DNA of 64,000 bases from Piper betle (GCA_033002965.1 JAURVB010008945.1:62001-126000), one strand, 5' to 3'; counted from the first letter of the stretch, positions 22,682-37,368 are shown. Numbers and translations are program-made. The notes: generated from the letters alone by a model not told the origin.

Positions 22682-24084
22682 GATGTCATGTATGCTTCAG
22701 GGTGGAATAAACTTGAGGAGGCAGACGGTTTACTAGGATCTAGGAAAAATTATCATTTTTTTGGTTCTTTCGCATGTTTGGCTAGACCAGAGCAAGATGT
22801 GATTTTTATTTACTTAAAACTGAGTAGAAGTTGTGCTATAATATTTTTTTGTTTGCCTACATTATGTGTTTTCTCCATGACCTGATCCTTGTGTATGGAA
22901 TCTTTATGTTTGTATTCTTTTTGCACATACATCATCTTTCTGTTATAATCTCTGGAAAGCATATACAGCAGTTTTCTAGGGTTCACCGGAGATTGCTGGT
23001 TCTCATATAGAATAAGGCAGTTTAATGTGTTTAGTGAAAGCTGAATTCCTCGAAGAGGTTGAATTAGTCTCATGGCCTATGTTAGCTATATTTTCCTGGG
23101 GTTACATTGAGGATTTTCCTCGTGTTAGGGGCTTGGAAATTTGAGTCTTCCAAGGTGGTGGGCATTGTTAAATGGTTGATTCGACGTTCTTCTTCCATCG
23201 TCCAAGGATATTGGGGTTGGGAATTTTATACTAAAGATCGTTGTGATTATAAATATCTAACTAAAAAGGATAAAATTTATCTGTATTTTATGTATATATT
23301 TTTCTTCGTTTCTCTATTAATAACATCACTCAACCATAAACATCCCATGGTACTTAAATATGTCAGTTATTAATCAATGACATAATCTCATTTTAAACAT
23401 TTTTTTCCAGAGCATGACTGAAGAATTATTCGTAATTAAGTAAAAAATATTATTGATTACTCGATCTATAAGCCTATAAGGCAATAAACAAATATTAGCT
23501 TAGCATTGAATAGAATATCTCTACAAAATAATTTTTCCACCAGCCCCATTATATTATTATTAATATTACTTTGAGGGACATTATTATGTTTTTTTTGAAA
23601 CCATTATTATGTTTTTTTGAAACCCCACCAGCCGTTTCTCTTCTATAGAGACTCTAGAGCAATTTTGTTTTTGTTTTTAAAAAAAAACAAAAAGAAAAAG
23701 AAAAATATAACAAATCATGGATTAGTGGAGAAACTTTGGTGGGGTAGTACATAATTCTGACCTAGAAAGGCAACCAATTATTAATCATATATATAATAAT
23801 AATAATAATAATATAATATTATCATCATTTGTCAACCACAGTTGGCAAAAAGGGCCAAACTCAAAAGAACCTAGACGCTATCTCGTCCAGCTACGCTAAA
23901 ATTGTAGAACATGGCTCACAGTTTGCAAACTTTGTTCACACTCTCCTCAAACTAAGACTCGGTCTGGATTAGATCTTACAAGTTCGTCCTGCATCCAATT
24001 CAACTCAATTTTGGGGAGTCATACCCCCAGATTTTGATCTAATATTATCAACAGATCAAGAGCTTGCAGAGAAGATCAAAGAAA
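22682..24084. other. Alba 3' UTR and SDI1-like promoter region
   Basis: No further gene. The left 500 bp is probably 3' UTR. AT-rich microsatellite (TAA-type, about 23790-23815) lies in the right half. A GAGAC core (about 23647-23651), the five-base centre of the sulphur-response element SURE, occurs about 430 bp before the SDI1-like start; a five-mer is expected by chance at this frequency. Confidence 0.4.
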
Positions 24085-27000
24085 ATGTCTCCCAGGAAGG
24101 TACTTGGCAACAGTGGTACTCAGCCTTTTCATGTTGTTCACAAGGTTCCTTCTGGTGATGGCCCCTATGGCCGAGCTAAGCATGCCCAGGTCTGTTAATT
24201 ATCTAATCCTTGTTAAAATTCATATATATATATATATATATATATAGCAGAGAGAGAGAGAGAGAGAGAGAGTGCCTGCTTAATTTCTTGATTTTGGTTT
24301 TTTTGTCAGATAACTTTTGTTTTTTCATAGCTTATTTGAATTTATCTTCCTATAATTATGTAGTTCAGATCAGCTGTGTGGGTCAGTTTTTTTTTTCTTT
24401 TGTGATTCCCACTAGATGTAGAAAAAATTCCTTATAATAACTGTAGAAAAGTTTGTGTTGAATTGCGTTTGTCATTTCTCTTTCTTTTTTTCGCATGATA
24501 TATAAAAACCATTTTTCCATTATTAAATTATCTATATGCAGCCTTCTTGATTAATTAAACAGGTTTAGACAAATATTACAACTCTTGATTTGTTGCTTTG
24601 AAACTTATGAATCTCTTTTAGTCTTTTCTAACGTCTTACGAACTATGTACATACATGTAGTTGGCTATGGTATTTTTACTATGAAACAATAGACAACAAA
24701 ACAGATTTTAGTTCTCACTTTTTATGTAGCTATTAATTGGAGTCTTTGATCACTACAAGATCCAAAACCATTATTTCTTTATGACCCAAAATGATTCTCA
24801 ATTGTAAAGATATACACTTGCAGATCAGTTTAAGAACTACTATACCTAATTTATGCTTATTGATCCTAAAGTATGTAGCTGCTCAGTAGAAAGTTGAAAT
24901 ATTTAACATGAATATTGCTTCGAGTACTGTAAATATTTGCTTAGAAGTTCTCCAATGTATGTATATGAGTAGACGATAAAATATAATTGGTGTGGCATGG
25001 GCAGCTGGTAGACAAGGACCCAGAAGCTGCAATAGTGTGGTTTTGGAAAGCAATAAACGCCGGCGACAGACGTAGACAGCGCTCTCAAGGACATGGCGGT
25101 GGTGATGAAGCAACTAGACCGATCGGAGGAGGCCATTGAAGCCATCAAGTCCTTTCGTGATCGTTGCACCGGCAAGGCCCAAGAATCCCTTGACAACCTC
25201 CTCATCGACTTGTACAAAGTATTATATATATTATATTGATGCACTAGCTAGCAATGATGATCATATATCATAGTATATGTAGAGATCAATATATATAGCT
25301 ATGTATATTTATTATTTATATATATACACTTATATATATATATCTATATATATATATAGATATATTAACAAATATATGTGGTGCAGAAATGTGGGATGAT
25401 GGCGGAACAGATTGAGCTGCTAAAGGAAAAGCTTCGAATGATCAACCGAGGAGAGGTGTTCAATGGCAGGGCCACTAAGACAGCTCGCTCCCACGGCAGG
25501 AAATGCCAAGTCTCCATTAGGGAAGAGACTTCGAGAATACTGGTATTTTTCATATATATAAAATAATTTACTCGGCCAAGTTTTATTTTTATGTATTATC
25601 GGTCTCAAATTCAATAGTAGAAATATCGGTGTTTAAAAAAAAGGACATCTTACCATTAAATTTTGCTTTTATTTCAAGTTGAGATTTTATGTCCCAACCC
25701 GGGATGTTTTATGATAGAGTTTTTTAACCAAAAAAGAGAGAATATTTGTTAATATTACTAGGTAGTTTTTAAATTAGGCCTAGTTAGAAAAAGGGGAAAT
25801 TTTCAATAACAGTAAAACTGCCCTCTAGATTAAAAAAATTAATTTGACCTAATTCTAAACTAATTTTAAATTTAAAAATGAAAAAAAATATAGCTAACTG
25901 TCGGCCACTGGTGGGCATAGGGCAATTTGGTTTGGCTGCCCCTACCCAAAGATGGCTAGTTTGAGGGCAGTCAAATCCTCAGCCAAATCCAACCCTCGGC
26001 CTAAAGGCGGCCGATGTGGCCTCCCCATGACTCCTCGGCGGCCAAAACTGGCTACCCAGGGCAGGGCCAAGGCCAACCCAATTACGCCGGCGACCAAATC
26101 TGTCTGCCCAGGGCGAGGGTGGCCAGGCCGCCTCAAGTTCACCGGCAACCAGGCCGTCCCTTGCTAGTCCACCTTTTTTAAAAAAATATATATTAAATCT
26201 AACCTTCATTTAGGCGAGAGTATTTTAGACAAATTGTAGTTTTTTTCCATTTTTTGTAATTAAGCATGATTTTCCAATCATCCGGTGATATCAAAAAATA
26301 TTCTCCCTTTTTTAATAAAAACTCTTTAGGATATGATAAAAGTTTTTAAAAAATCCAAGATAAAATCATATCATGTTAAATTAAATGTTATTATCAACTA
26401 GCTAGTTGGGCAAGGCGCAAAGGTGTTGCCCTCAAATAGATTTTCAAACACATTTTTTTTACAAATTATATACTGTAATTTTAAATAAGGTATTTTTTAT
26501 CAGGTGGTCTCACCTGGTTGTCAGTGTGATTTCTATTTTCTAAAAAAATGGATAAACTATCTTCTTTCCTTAGATTTCTCGGGAAAAGTCTTTTGTTTTA
26601 TATATAGAATATTTTCAATATGGAAACTCTCTGAAAGTTCATTCTTTTGCGCAAGGGTTGTTACAATGAGAAACACTGATGGCTGATATAAGAGATGCTA
26701 GCTAGTACAGCGAAAGAACCATACAAATATCTTACACAACAATTAGTGTTTTTCAAGAACAAGAACTAATAAAAATGACAATATTATATATATATATATG
26801 TAGGGGAACTTGGGGTGGGCATACATGCAGCTATCAAATTATCATGCAGCAGAAGCAGTCTATCGTAAAGCTCAAATGATGAGTCCCGACTGCAACAAAG
26901 GATACAATCTTGCACTCTGCCTCATGAAGCAGGAGAGAGTTGATGAAGCCAGGGCCATTCTCATAGAGCTTCTTCAAGCTCAACAAATGACCCAAAACCT

Positions 27001-27238
27001 TGTTTCTCTTGAGGAGGACAAATTCAAGAACCGAGTTGCGGAGTTACTTGGTGAGATTGAGTCTTCTTCCTCCCAACAAAACCAATGCTTAAGTCCACAA
27101 TCTGAGGCATCCACGGAGATTGTAAAGGATATTGCACAGAGATTGGAGATGGCATTGAAAGAGTGGACTCCATTCCAACCTAGCGGGTTGCCTGTCCTTG
27201 AGGACGTCTCTTCTTTTCGAGATCAGATTGCATGCTGA
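24085..27238 (+). CDS. SDI1/MS5-type TPR protein, one frame break
   Basis: Four exons: 24085-24189, 25005-25218, 25387-25542, 26804-27238, about 302 residues, the usual family length. The N-terminus carries FHVVHKVPSGDGPY and RAKHAQ, the family hallmark. TPR-like helices follow (KDPEAAIVWFWKAINAGD; LDRSEEAIEAIKSF; GNLGWAYMQLSNYHAAEAVYRKAQ), and the C-terminus LPVLEDVSSFRDQIAC resembles SULPHUR DEFICIENCY INDUCED 1. SDI proteins are scaffolds that repress glucosinolate synthesis through MYB28 in sulphur-starved crucifers; MS5/POLLENLESS3 is needed to leave male meiosis. Which role applies here cannot be told. Exon 2 is one base too long: an extra base near 25071, after INAGDR, must be skipped to keep the strong homology (VDSALKDMAVVMKQL). 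Intron 3 (1.26 kb) holds a GC-rich repeat. Confidence 0.88.
24222..24271. repeat. (TA)n then (GA)n microsatellite in SDI1-like intron 1
   Basis: About 12 TA units, a short break, then about 11 GA units. The same TA/GA compound occurs, reversed, in the RING gene intron at 38579-38640. Confidence 0.85.
25900..26165. repeat. GC-rich dispersed repeat in SDI1-like intron 3
   Basis: A sharply GC-rich island (ggcggccgatgtgg, ggccaaaactggc, gccaggccgcc) inside an AT-rich intron. Open on several frames only because of its composition. A loosely similar block (ggtcacc/ggtggtc words) lies at 54725-54960. I take it as a transposon-derived repeat of unknown class. Confidence 0.4.
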
Positions 27239-29085
27239 TTGCAAGGTTTTGTGATGCATGGCATGTTGGGAATGTCTTCATACTCATGTTATTTATCATG
27301 TAGATACTAGTGAACATAAAAAAACCTTCGAAAGAGTGGACGTATACGTTTTTTTTAAATTTTATTATTAAAAAGGAGTCAAAAATCGAGTTTTGATTAA
27401 AAGTAAGGCATTCAACAGATCAAAATACAATAACAAAAAAAATTATTATAATAGCATATCTCTATCATATCTTTGAAAGTTCTATCTTTAAAACTAGAGA
27501 TAAATTTTAATTTTAAAGGTAAAAAAATAGTGATTTTTAATTAAAATATATTTCATAATGAGTTCTGATTTCAGATTAAACCTAGGGTTTAACAATTCGA
27601 GACTTGGACTCAACTTAGAAAGTCATGAAATGAAGTCCAATCAGAGTCGATTTTAAACTAACTCGAAGTTATTTATAATATTCGTTAATTAAGGTAAATA
27701 AGAAACTTATATAAAATTAACATATGTTAATCTTTTAACACTTGAAGTTGACAAAAAAATTATTATAACTATTTTCAATATTAATTTAGCTAAACTAATA
27801 GAAAGTTAAATTGTTTAAATAACCTTTATTACTTGCCTTGGAGAGTTAATCACAGTATCTTTTATCAAAGAGTTATCCATAGAGTATAACTGAGAAACCA
27901 CAAAGTGAAATTAGTTTTAGAGTAAAAAGAGTTTTAAAATTATGACTAAAATTAAAATAAACATTAATTGAAGTTATATATCAAAAGTAAGTTATCAAGT
28001 AAGTTATGAATTGTTTAACCGACATTAAAATGGTTTTCAAAACAACTAAAGATTAAACTTTAGAGTTTTACAAGACTTATAAATCACACTCATTTAGCTT
28101 GATGTAATTTGACTAAACAAATTTGATTTACAATTTGCCTTTAACTCAAATATGGAAATTAATATATAGGAAACATAGGACTAGTGCTTGCCGGCTTCAA
28201 AGCTCGATATATTTCGGGAAGAAAATTTGTAATATATCGAAACTAAAAAAAAATAAGAGTGTAAAATATAATACATAATTAAATTATACTATACACAAAT
28301 ATAATATATTTTAACTCTTTTTTTGTAAAAACTTAATTTGCACCATAAATAAAATATAAGTAAATACAAATTAAGCTAAATCAAGTTTGACTAAACAATC
28401 TAGAATGACTGCCTGCTTTGAACAAAAATACTTGACTCGAATTGAAAGACAAATAGAAGATAACAAGGCAAAATTTGCTTGACTCGGTTGGACATACACG
28501 CCTTACCAATAAATAGAACTAGGTTAAAAATTTGAAAAAAAAATAATGAAAGTGAATATGACAGGTTGATCTAGTCTTTTTAAGAAAAAAGAACTAAAAA
28601 TTGCTCAAACAATTAAAATACAACATGATTAAAAAATTTTGTATTAATAAAAGATAAATTAAAACTCGTTATTCAACCAATCAAAATACAGCTGAACAAA
28701 AAAACTCAAATTATCATAATTTGAATCAGGCTATAAGTATATTATTTACCAATGTTATGAAATAATATTACTTATCAGTCATGATTCAAAAATTCTAACT
28801 TAATTAATTATATAAAGACATAGGCGGTGAACTTGAGTGTCGAATGTTTTATAATTTATCTCCACTCTTTTGACAAAAATTTATCTTTCAAATGAGAGTC
28901 TATTTTTAAAATATCAAATTATTATAATTTATTTCAATATTAAGTGAAAATTATGTGTAAAATTAAAATTAATTGTTAAATATAACCATAATAAAATCCG
29001 TTGATTTAAAACCATTTTATTTTTAACAACCGATTTTGGCGGGACACCCACACTAATCGGTCACACGGACAATCGGTCAATCCAC
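27239..29085. other. AT-rich intergenic DNA, no gene seen
   Basis: The first 100 bp is probably the 3' UTR of the SDI1-like gene. The rest is low-complexity AT-rich sequence with no open frame of note. Confidence 0.6.
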
Positions 29086-29103
29086 CACCCTCTCCTTCTT
29101 CCT

Positions 29104-29104
29104 C

Positions 29105-29137
<33 letters not shown>
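29104..29137. repeat. (CCG)n in the AUG7 leader
   Basis: About eleven GCC/CCG units in what should be the first, non-coding exon of AUG7. The leader probably has introns (GT near 29257 to an AG before 29426, and one ending TAG at 30026), since the coding start is 0.9 kb downstream. Confidence 0.6.
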
Positions 29138-29140
<3 letters not shown>

Positions 29141-30048
29141 AGAGGTACTATCGAATCTACTCTCGGGTCTTCCTATCCTGGCCGTTGCCCCTCTCACATC
29201 ACCACCAGATCCTGGCTCCTCTCCACTCACCTGCATCCCGACGTCAATTATCCGGGTAAAGTCCTCGCCTTGCCTTGGAACAGCACTAAAATTTCTCCCA
29301 TTCCTGATTTTTTTGCTCGAAAAATTCGAATTGCCGGCGTGAAGTCGTCTTCTTTTACCGTCATAATAACCTGTGTTCCTGATTTTTGGGTTTCTTGTTG
29401 GGAATTGATTTGTCCGATTTTGCAGCGGAGGGATCGTATGGAAGAGTAAGGGGGAGAAGACGACGCAAAGTAGAGGTGCTGGTCCGTTTTGGTCGCCTTT
29501 TTGTTTTATTTTATTAATTTGCATTTGCTAATTGAGTGGTTAGATTTGGGTTGTGAAAAATGTATATGTTGATGATTTTGAAGATATTTAAGAAACTTAG
29601 TTTGATACTTAGCTGATTTTGGCATTGTCATCAGCCAGTGGATTGTTAAACCACTGTTTTTCAATCACTTTATTTGCATTGTAGCACAGCAAATAGCTCT
29701 TTTATGATTAGCTCGTGCTTAACTTCAACATTGTCATTTCCTCTTGCAAATTATTAATTTCAAGTTTAGAAGGATTTGGTTTGCTACATAAATGTACTTC
29801 ATAGGGAGATGCGTTTTTTTTTCATTAACAGTTAGATTATTATTATGAGTTATTAGGAGTTGTTTAATGTCTTTTGCCATTGATGGAATAATTAGACTGC
29901 ATTTCTCTAATTGATTATCATGTTCGCTTATGCAAGATATGATTAATACATTCATTTCAATGTGGAGAACATATCTTGCCATTTTAACTGAAAATGGGAT
30001 AGTTTTCCTTTTTTTACAATTCTCTAGAACAACAAACAGAAACTTAAA

Positions 30049-33000
30049 ATGGCGTCCAAGCAAATGGAGGAAATCCAAAATAAGTTAGCTCGGTTGAATT
30101 ATCCAAGAGCAAATGCCAATGCTCAGTCACTTCTCTTTGCTGGCATGGAGAGATACAGCCTTCTCGAATGGCTGTTTTTCAGGTGACTTAACTTACAGGT
30201 CTCTTCTTCTATTGCATTTCTTAAAGATAAATGTAATTGTTGCTGCTAAACCTTTTTTTTTTGTCTTTTTCTAATGAATATTGCTATCTTCTTCAATGCA
30301 CATTATAGGCTCCTAGGCGATAAATCCCCTTTACACAGCCGAGTTTGCAAAGTGATGGAACTGTTAGAGATGAGGAGACAGCTCGCATACAATGTATTGA
30401 ACTTCTAATTAATGTATTTTTACTGCATTCATTGAAAAATATATGAAACTGTGAAAACCTAAATTTTTTTTATGCCTTTTTTCCTCTTGGGACATTTATT
30501 CTTTATGCATGGATCAGTTAAGGTTGAATATGTAGTTTGATCATCAATGATATTTAATTTAGAATTTTTTGTTCGTCCCTATTTAGAGTTTGTCGAGAGT
30601 AATGCTCAAATTTTATATTCTTAGCAAGAAAAGTAAGAAATTTGTTAATGACCGGAGTTGGTGATAACAAGTGAATTAATTTTTCAAGTGCGTCGTTATA
30701 TTCTAGCTATATTGAATGATGTATCACTTTTGTGATTTATATGCAGATTTGGCTGAAATAGCAAATTTTTTGGGCATCACACCTTCAATTGACACTGAAG
30801 TCATCCAGGTGTCTTGCATGATCCTTGACACATATGAGAAAGTTGAAGTTTGAAATATTTAGAACGTTGTCAAGTTTACAGCTTAAACACAAAACCTTCT
30901 GATAGTGTTAATGCTACTGATTTCAGGGACGTGGTAGTTATGAAGACCGAGCGGAAATGCTTCGCCTTGTTTTGGAACTGGTGGAGGCCAGTTGCTACGC
31001 TGATAACCCAGAGTGGAGGTTTGTGTCGTTTTGTGTTTGCTTTCATCAATAATTTGTTGGGCCTAATTCTTTACAATCACCTTCGGATTATGTGTATTTG
31101 TGAAAGTAAATATTTCCTTATTCATCACCTTTGGATATGATTATCCTCATTGTTGGATATGAGTAATTTTGAAAGTAAATATTCCCTTCTAGTTCCCACC
31201 TTACGAAAAGAGGTCGGGGACATGGAAAACTTTTGATGACAAGATGCTCCAACTCTCCAACCCTCCTCCTTTATCAAGGATTGGAATTGGCAACGCACCA
31301 AATTATGATCTTTGTGTTGAATTGAATGGTTGCAGCTGCTGTTTTTTGTTATTTTTTAAATATGCTTTTTTTATTGATTTCATTCATTCTAGTTGCATGG
31401 CAGTATTGATGAACAGGTGGCAAAAGATATACAACTGTTAGATTCCATTGCTGAAAAACAAGCTGTTATATTTTCTGAAGAGTGCAAGCTCTTCCCAGCT
31501 GATGTGCAGATTCAGTCAATGTATCCTCCGTAAGTAATTCTTGCTCAACCTTTAGAAGCTGGAAACTCATAAGCTCCTGGAGCATGCTTAACTATTGCTT
31601 TAATTGCACTGCTAGGTCATGAAGAGGCTGAAATTAGTGAACATTTAGTTCGTGATGCACCAGAAATAGTTCAGATTTAGATATATGTATGGTAAAAACC
31701 TGTGAACTTTTGCTGATTAGGGCTGCAAATAGGCTCAAACCTGGCTATCTGTAGGTTAAAATATGTATACGATTTGACTGCATATTCTAGCATAAATGCA
31801 ACTTGGTTAGTTTTATGTCCAAATCGAAAGTTAATCCGACAGTGCCATTCCTCAATGTAGGAAAGTTAATACTTTGAACTCAACTCTGGCTTAACAGTCT
31901 TGGGTTTGGATGTAGTGCACAACTGGGGCATATTGGCAACCCTGTTCAGAAGCTATTTCAGTTGGTGTTCTTATTCATCCACGTAGAAAACTCTTGTGCA
32001 GGCCTAAAATTGCTGATCTGGAATTAAAGCTTGCAGAGCATTTGAAGAAACTATTAAGCTTGAGGCAAATGGTTGAAGATTTATCATCCAAGGTTCATCT
32101 TAGACAGTGTTGTCTTTTCCAAATTTTTTTCTTTACGATTATCCTGCTACAAGCATCCCTGGCTACGAGTTTTCTGACATCCATTTTCAGTTGTTTCCAC
32201 CAAATGGAAATTACCTTCATTATTTCATCAATCTTTTAGTATCCATGTTTATATCAAATGACAGTAGCATATTGTTTTACCAGTTTAATTGGCTTACCAT
32301 GTGATAGTTCAGGGTGAAGATTTTGAACATATTTTTTATTCATTCAACACCTTCTTACTTCTACCCTTTCTTCAACAACTTCTTTCAATCAACAACTTCA
32401 ATTTTTTCGGCTGCATGGCCATCGATGCCATTGATCAACTTGCTGTGATTTTCTTCTTAAAAATCCTCACTCGTGGAATTTGTGAGTGCCTGTCTGCTTT
32501 TTGAATGCCTACGTTACTAAGGTGATACTTAAATATATTTTATTTTGATGGCTGGATGTGTGGAAGATGCTGTTATCCTTTCTTTATGACTTGACAAGTT
32601 GCTTCTTAAGTTCATAGTTTAGCTTTCTATCGTGTATTAGCATGCTTACAATCCTGATGAAGATCATGAGGAGGCACAATTGAAACTTCGGTCCCAGTTA
32701 GAAGCTTTTCTGGAAACTGCAAAATCCTTTGATTTTATATATAATAAGGTAGTGCTCTACAAATCTGTCTTATGTTATCTATTTTATTCTTTTCGACTTA
32801 ATACTTTATTTTAGTTGTGTATGGCCTTTGAAATTTATCGTTTTAATTTTTCATTTCAATGCATATTCATCTATAAATGTCCAATCAAGTTGAGATTTGC
32901 ATCTAGATTTTTAATGGAGAATATTTTGATGGTTAGTGTCTCAGTTATGATGAATTTGGCTTGTTGTCAAAGATGAGGAATTACTTGTTCTGTACTTCTT

Positions 33001-33813
33001 ATCGTTTCATAATAATTGAATATATTCTCTGTTAATTTGCAGGAAATTCGACCTTGGACAAGCATGATGGAGGTTCCTCAGCTACATGGTTTTGGTCCTG
33101 CTGCCAACCGTTTGCTTGAGGCTTACAAAATGCTTAAAAAGGTACGTTGCCTCCCATTTTTCCCTCGTCATCATCCACACCACATCATTTATTTAACCAC
33201 ATTGTGCCAAAATGTGAATCGATTGCATCAATCCGGTTGATAGTAAACCATATAAATGGGTTAATTATGCATTTGCATATCATTCCTTAGTCCAGCCACA
33301 TCATTTTCTGTCTCTAGCCTTTTAATTAATGACAAAAGTGCATGTCATCTATTACACAACTGCACAAAGACAGTACAAAGACGTGATCAAAACAATTTAA
33401 CCACTTTGCACTCATGGGTCTCATATGTCTCTTTTTAATTATAAATATGATATTACATTTCATCGGGACAATCATCTCATATTTGCATTTTCACGAATAT
33501 TACAATATTTACTCTTCAACTTTGATGAAACCTTGTGGTGAAACTAGTTATTCCACTTTGTATGTATTGCACCTTTTTTCCTTTGGGAAGTACATTCTGA
33601 CAGACACGTTAATAATTACAGTTTCTACAAGATTTGGAAAGCCTTCGAGTTTCACATGCAGCTGTGACAATTGGATCAGAGATGTCAGCAGGTGGACTAT
33701 CTTCTTCAGTGTTGAAAATCATTGCAGAGTTTGAATCTGCAATGACGTATTTGAATCGTGATCTTGGAATTTTATCAGCTTCCATAGCAAGAGAACGAGG
33801 CGAAAGGTTTTAA
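30049..33813 (+). CDS. AUG7: Augmin complex subunit 7, one frame break
   Basis: Nine coding exons: 30049-30182, 30309-30393, 30747-30808, 30927-31018, 31404-31529, 32002-32092, 32641-32748, 33043-33141, 33622-33813, all GT-AG, giving about 329 residues, the length I recall for Arabidopsis AUG7. Hallmarks are the N-terminal [33 protein letters not shown] in the middle and [20 protein letters not shown] near the C-terminus; the rest is alpha-helical coiled coil. Augmin recruits gamma-tubulin complexes to existing microtubules for branching nucleation in spindle, phragmoplast and cortical arrays; the plant subunits 7 and 8 are plant-type. Exon 2 is one base short: a base is missing in the CCCC run near 30327 (after LGDKS), since the homology resumes in the next frame ([21 protein letters not shown]). 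Confidence 0.92.
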
Positions 33814-35573
33814 TTTCTGGCCACACCCGACGTTTTTTGGGTTGTGGAATTCAACATGGGAAGACAATAATTAACTTGGAGAGTGGAAGTTATAAAAAAG
33901 ATCTAATTCACTCACCTAATATGGATAACCTTTCCCGATTGGTAAGCCATAGCAGTTTGCCTGTGCGAAGGATTAAAAGCAATGTGTTCGTGGCATTTGA
34001 AATTGTCATTCTTTGCTTCCAAAATGGTGTCAACCGGCAATCATAATGCTAATTTGTTATTGTATCGATGTACCAGAATGTTTGTGGGCATATTGTTCTA
34101 TTGACCTTGTATGAAAACATATAAAGCTAAAGAGTATGCTTACATTTGCAGAGTTGATAAGATGGTGTCATCAGCCATGAGGAAAAAGAAAACTGGATGG
34201 ATATCAGGATGGGATGATGATAATTATGTTGTGATATGATTTCTTTTGACCAGACCTATATGAACAATGGCAGTGGGGACAAGTGCAAGGACGCTGGATA
34301 GGGCGATGGAGGGAGTCATCCAAGGTTGTGGTCCTTCAAAGCATCATTGAACCTATCAATACTGCGAAGACATTGTCTCTTAACAAACTAACAAGCATCT
34401 GTGATCTATGGAGGAAGGAGTCTGGACTCTGGATTAACGATTTTTTTTTTTTCATTTGCTCCTTCACAGAGGTGAAATGTGTGGCCTTTTTTGTACTGTT
34501 TTTGACAAAGACAAATGCATCCTCTAGGTTTTGAAGAGCAACAGAGCCTGCTGGGCTGTTAGTGGGCCGGTTGTTGTCGGGCTGTTAGTGGACTGGGCTA
34601 TCATGTGGACCCATTTTAGCTCTGGCAGATTGGCTGCAAGATTGATCCACAGCTGGGTGAGTGTTCTGTAGAAAGAGACTGGTATATGGTTCCTAGAATG
34701 ATGGTGGCATTTGTGGGGACGATGTGGCTTATTTTTTCTCCTTTCATAAAGTAGGGAATGGAAATTGGTGACCATTTGGGGGTTTGCTTTGATGGTGCAA
34801 GTGGGAAAATAATGGATTTGCCCCACCATTGATCAATTCATTTGTCACTTGTCTAAAAAGAAGGTGTTGGCGCATTTGGGTTTTGAGTTTTAGATAAGAA
34901 CTTCACATGTGAATTATTTAATGTCCCTTTTGTTTAATGAAAGTCGTGATATTTGGAGCTAGCCAAGTTTCTTCCTCGCAGCCCATTTAGAATTAGTGTT
35001 TTTTGCCTTTATTATTTCGTCGTAAATTTTGCAGACAGAAATTTGCATAGAGAAAAGAATGCCCAATTAGATTTACATGGTAATATATATTAATGACTTG
35101 TCTTTTTTATAATAGGTGAATATTGCCATATGTGATTCTAGTTTACATATACAAATGGAAAAAACCAACGAAGTATTAAGCAACAAATTGAATAAAAACA
35201 CGGTTTACCGCCCTATAAAAATCCCTACTTTGCTATTCTTAAAAGCTACAATCAGATAGGTGGGTGGGGGTCTTTGGTGGTGCGTGATAATTCGACTAGT
35301 ACTGTTTCCTTTTAGGTAAGATGATGACTTGACCGGTGAGGACAAGATTGTAGGATGGTTTAGAATATAACTTGGAATCTGAAACTTTACAAAGGCACAG
35401 CACCAAAAATCCAAACGAATGACTTGGACTTGAGATCAGAATCCACACTTTGGCTAGCTCTGGACTTTGCCACGACGGCGGCGGGTGAGGGGGCCGCGGC
35501 AGGGGTGGGCGGGCGGGTATCGGGCGACGGTGAAATTTGGGCGGGTGGGGGGCACCACACCGTAACTTTTTTT

Positions 35574-35614
<41 letters not shown>

Positions 35615-37336
35615 GTTAGGCTTCTTTGGGGGCGAACGCAGGATAATCTGGACCGTCCGATCATAAAGATAGTCTAGATTTATAGATCTTAAAAAACCAT
35701 CCCTCTCCTTGTCCTCCCTTGTCTCCTCCTCTTCCCGGCCGTCACTCGCTGCCACAACCTCCGCCCATGACCCTGCCAGTGCTCCATCGTGACCCTGCCC
35801 GCACTGCCGCTCCCCCTTGCAACCAAGCCTGTGCCGCACCCCCGCCCATGCCCACACCGCACCCTTGCCCCCACCGATGCCCAACACACCACAACCGTTC
35901 CTCCTCGCCGCACCCACGGCAAAGAGGAACATAACCATTCAATAAATAATTTTATAAGTTATTAAAATTTTAATTATTTAATTAAAATTAAAATTATATC
36001 ATTATTTTAGTGAACATAACTATTCAATAAATAGTTTTATATATATATATATATATATATACACATCGATATTGAGATGTATGTATTACATGACTTCATG
36101 GAGTTGCATGTATGTATATTTTCATCTATAATGCATTAATGACATGGATGATCGCAACAAGTAAAACCTGAAATTACCATTAGAGACGAGGAATAAGGTA
36201 ACTTTTAAAGAATATCATGTTCCATAAATTATGGACGCAGATCAAGAAAAGGAGAGAATGAGGTTCATCAATTAATGGTTTAAAAAAGCTAAACTTTGCC
36301 TTTCATACAAATTGATGGAGTACGATTAACCTCTGAATTTGGATTTAAAATCACTGCTTATATATTTTACATTATTTGAGCTAACTGCCTTGAAGGAAAA
36401 CAATTAATGACTTATAATTCAGGTAAATTTACTAGTTATTTAAGAACATGATTAAGATTAGGATCTAATCTCTTATCTGGATAGGCTTGTGCTTCTTATG
36501 GCCCCCTTTAGGTTGCTTTCATCTTTTTTCTATGAGCCATATATGGGGAAGCGGGCCCCATACCTTTATAGAACATGTAGGGCCCAAGTTTCTATACCAG
36601 CTCATAACAATATGGTAGTACATGTGTCATGTCACCCTCAGTACATTTGTACATTCCAATGATGGACTCTACAATGCGAATGTTAAATTTTTTAGGTTTT
36701 GGTTCATAAAAATATAGGGCTTAAAAAAAACATGGGCCTTTAAATTGAGGTTAATGTTGTCACTAATTTAAGGTTTCAATGAACATATGAATTGTTCCCC
36801 AATTATCATTTGATTATGTTTTTCAGTAAAAATAAGTAGAAACTTTTATGAAGGAAGTAACATTTTCTTTCTGTTTTTGAGTTTCGAAATTGATCACTAA
36901 CCACTAAATATTAGCTAAGTTTACATGTCACCGTGTTATTTACTAATTACTTGCCATAAAAATTCGGTCTATAGTTTGAAGAAAATTTTGTACGGTTAAA
37001 TAATGTACCTTATTTTGGCCTTGAGTGTGAACATTTTATTTCTTAAGTACAACTTACTTTGGAAGTCAAAAGAGAAATTATTATTTATTTTGATTTTTTT
37101 CTCGACTTTTAGATATAATTCAATAAAAAATATTTAGAATTCTTTTTCCCTTTTTATTTCTTTTATATTTTTAAGGGTTCTTGAAATAAAATTTTACTTT
37201 ATAAAAAAAAATATAAACATTTTAAATACATAATTGAACCTATTTTAAATTGTTTACGAGAGTCACATGTATAATTAATAATAATAACATAACTAATATT
37301 TTCCACCATAATAATAATATTTTTCGAGTGTCATGC

Positions 37337-37368
<32 letters not shown>

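Noticed and set aside
25942..26209. Open frames inside SDI1-like intron 3
   Set aside because: Flanked by good splice sites of the host gene and caused by a GC-rich repeat; no recognisable protein.
35576..35942. GC-rich overlapping frames on both strands
   Set aside because: No domain, several frames open at once, and one runs into a (TA)n repeat; composition effect.
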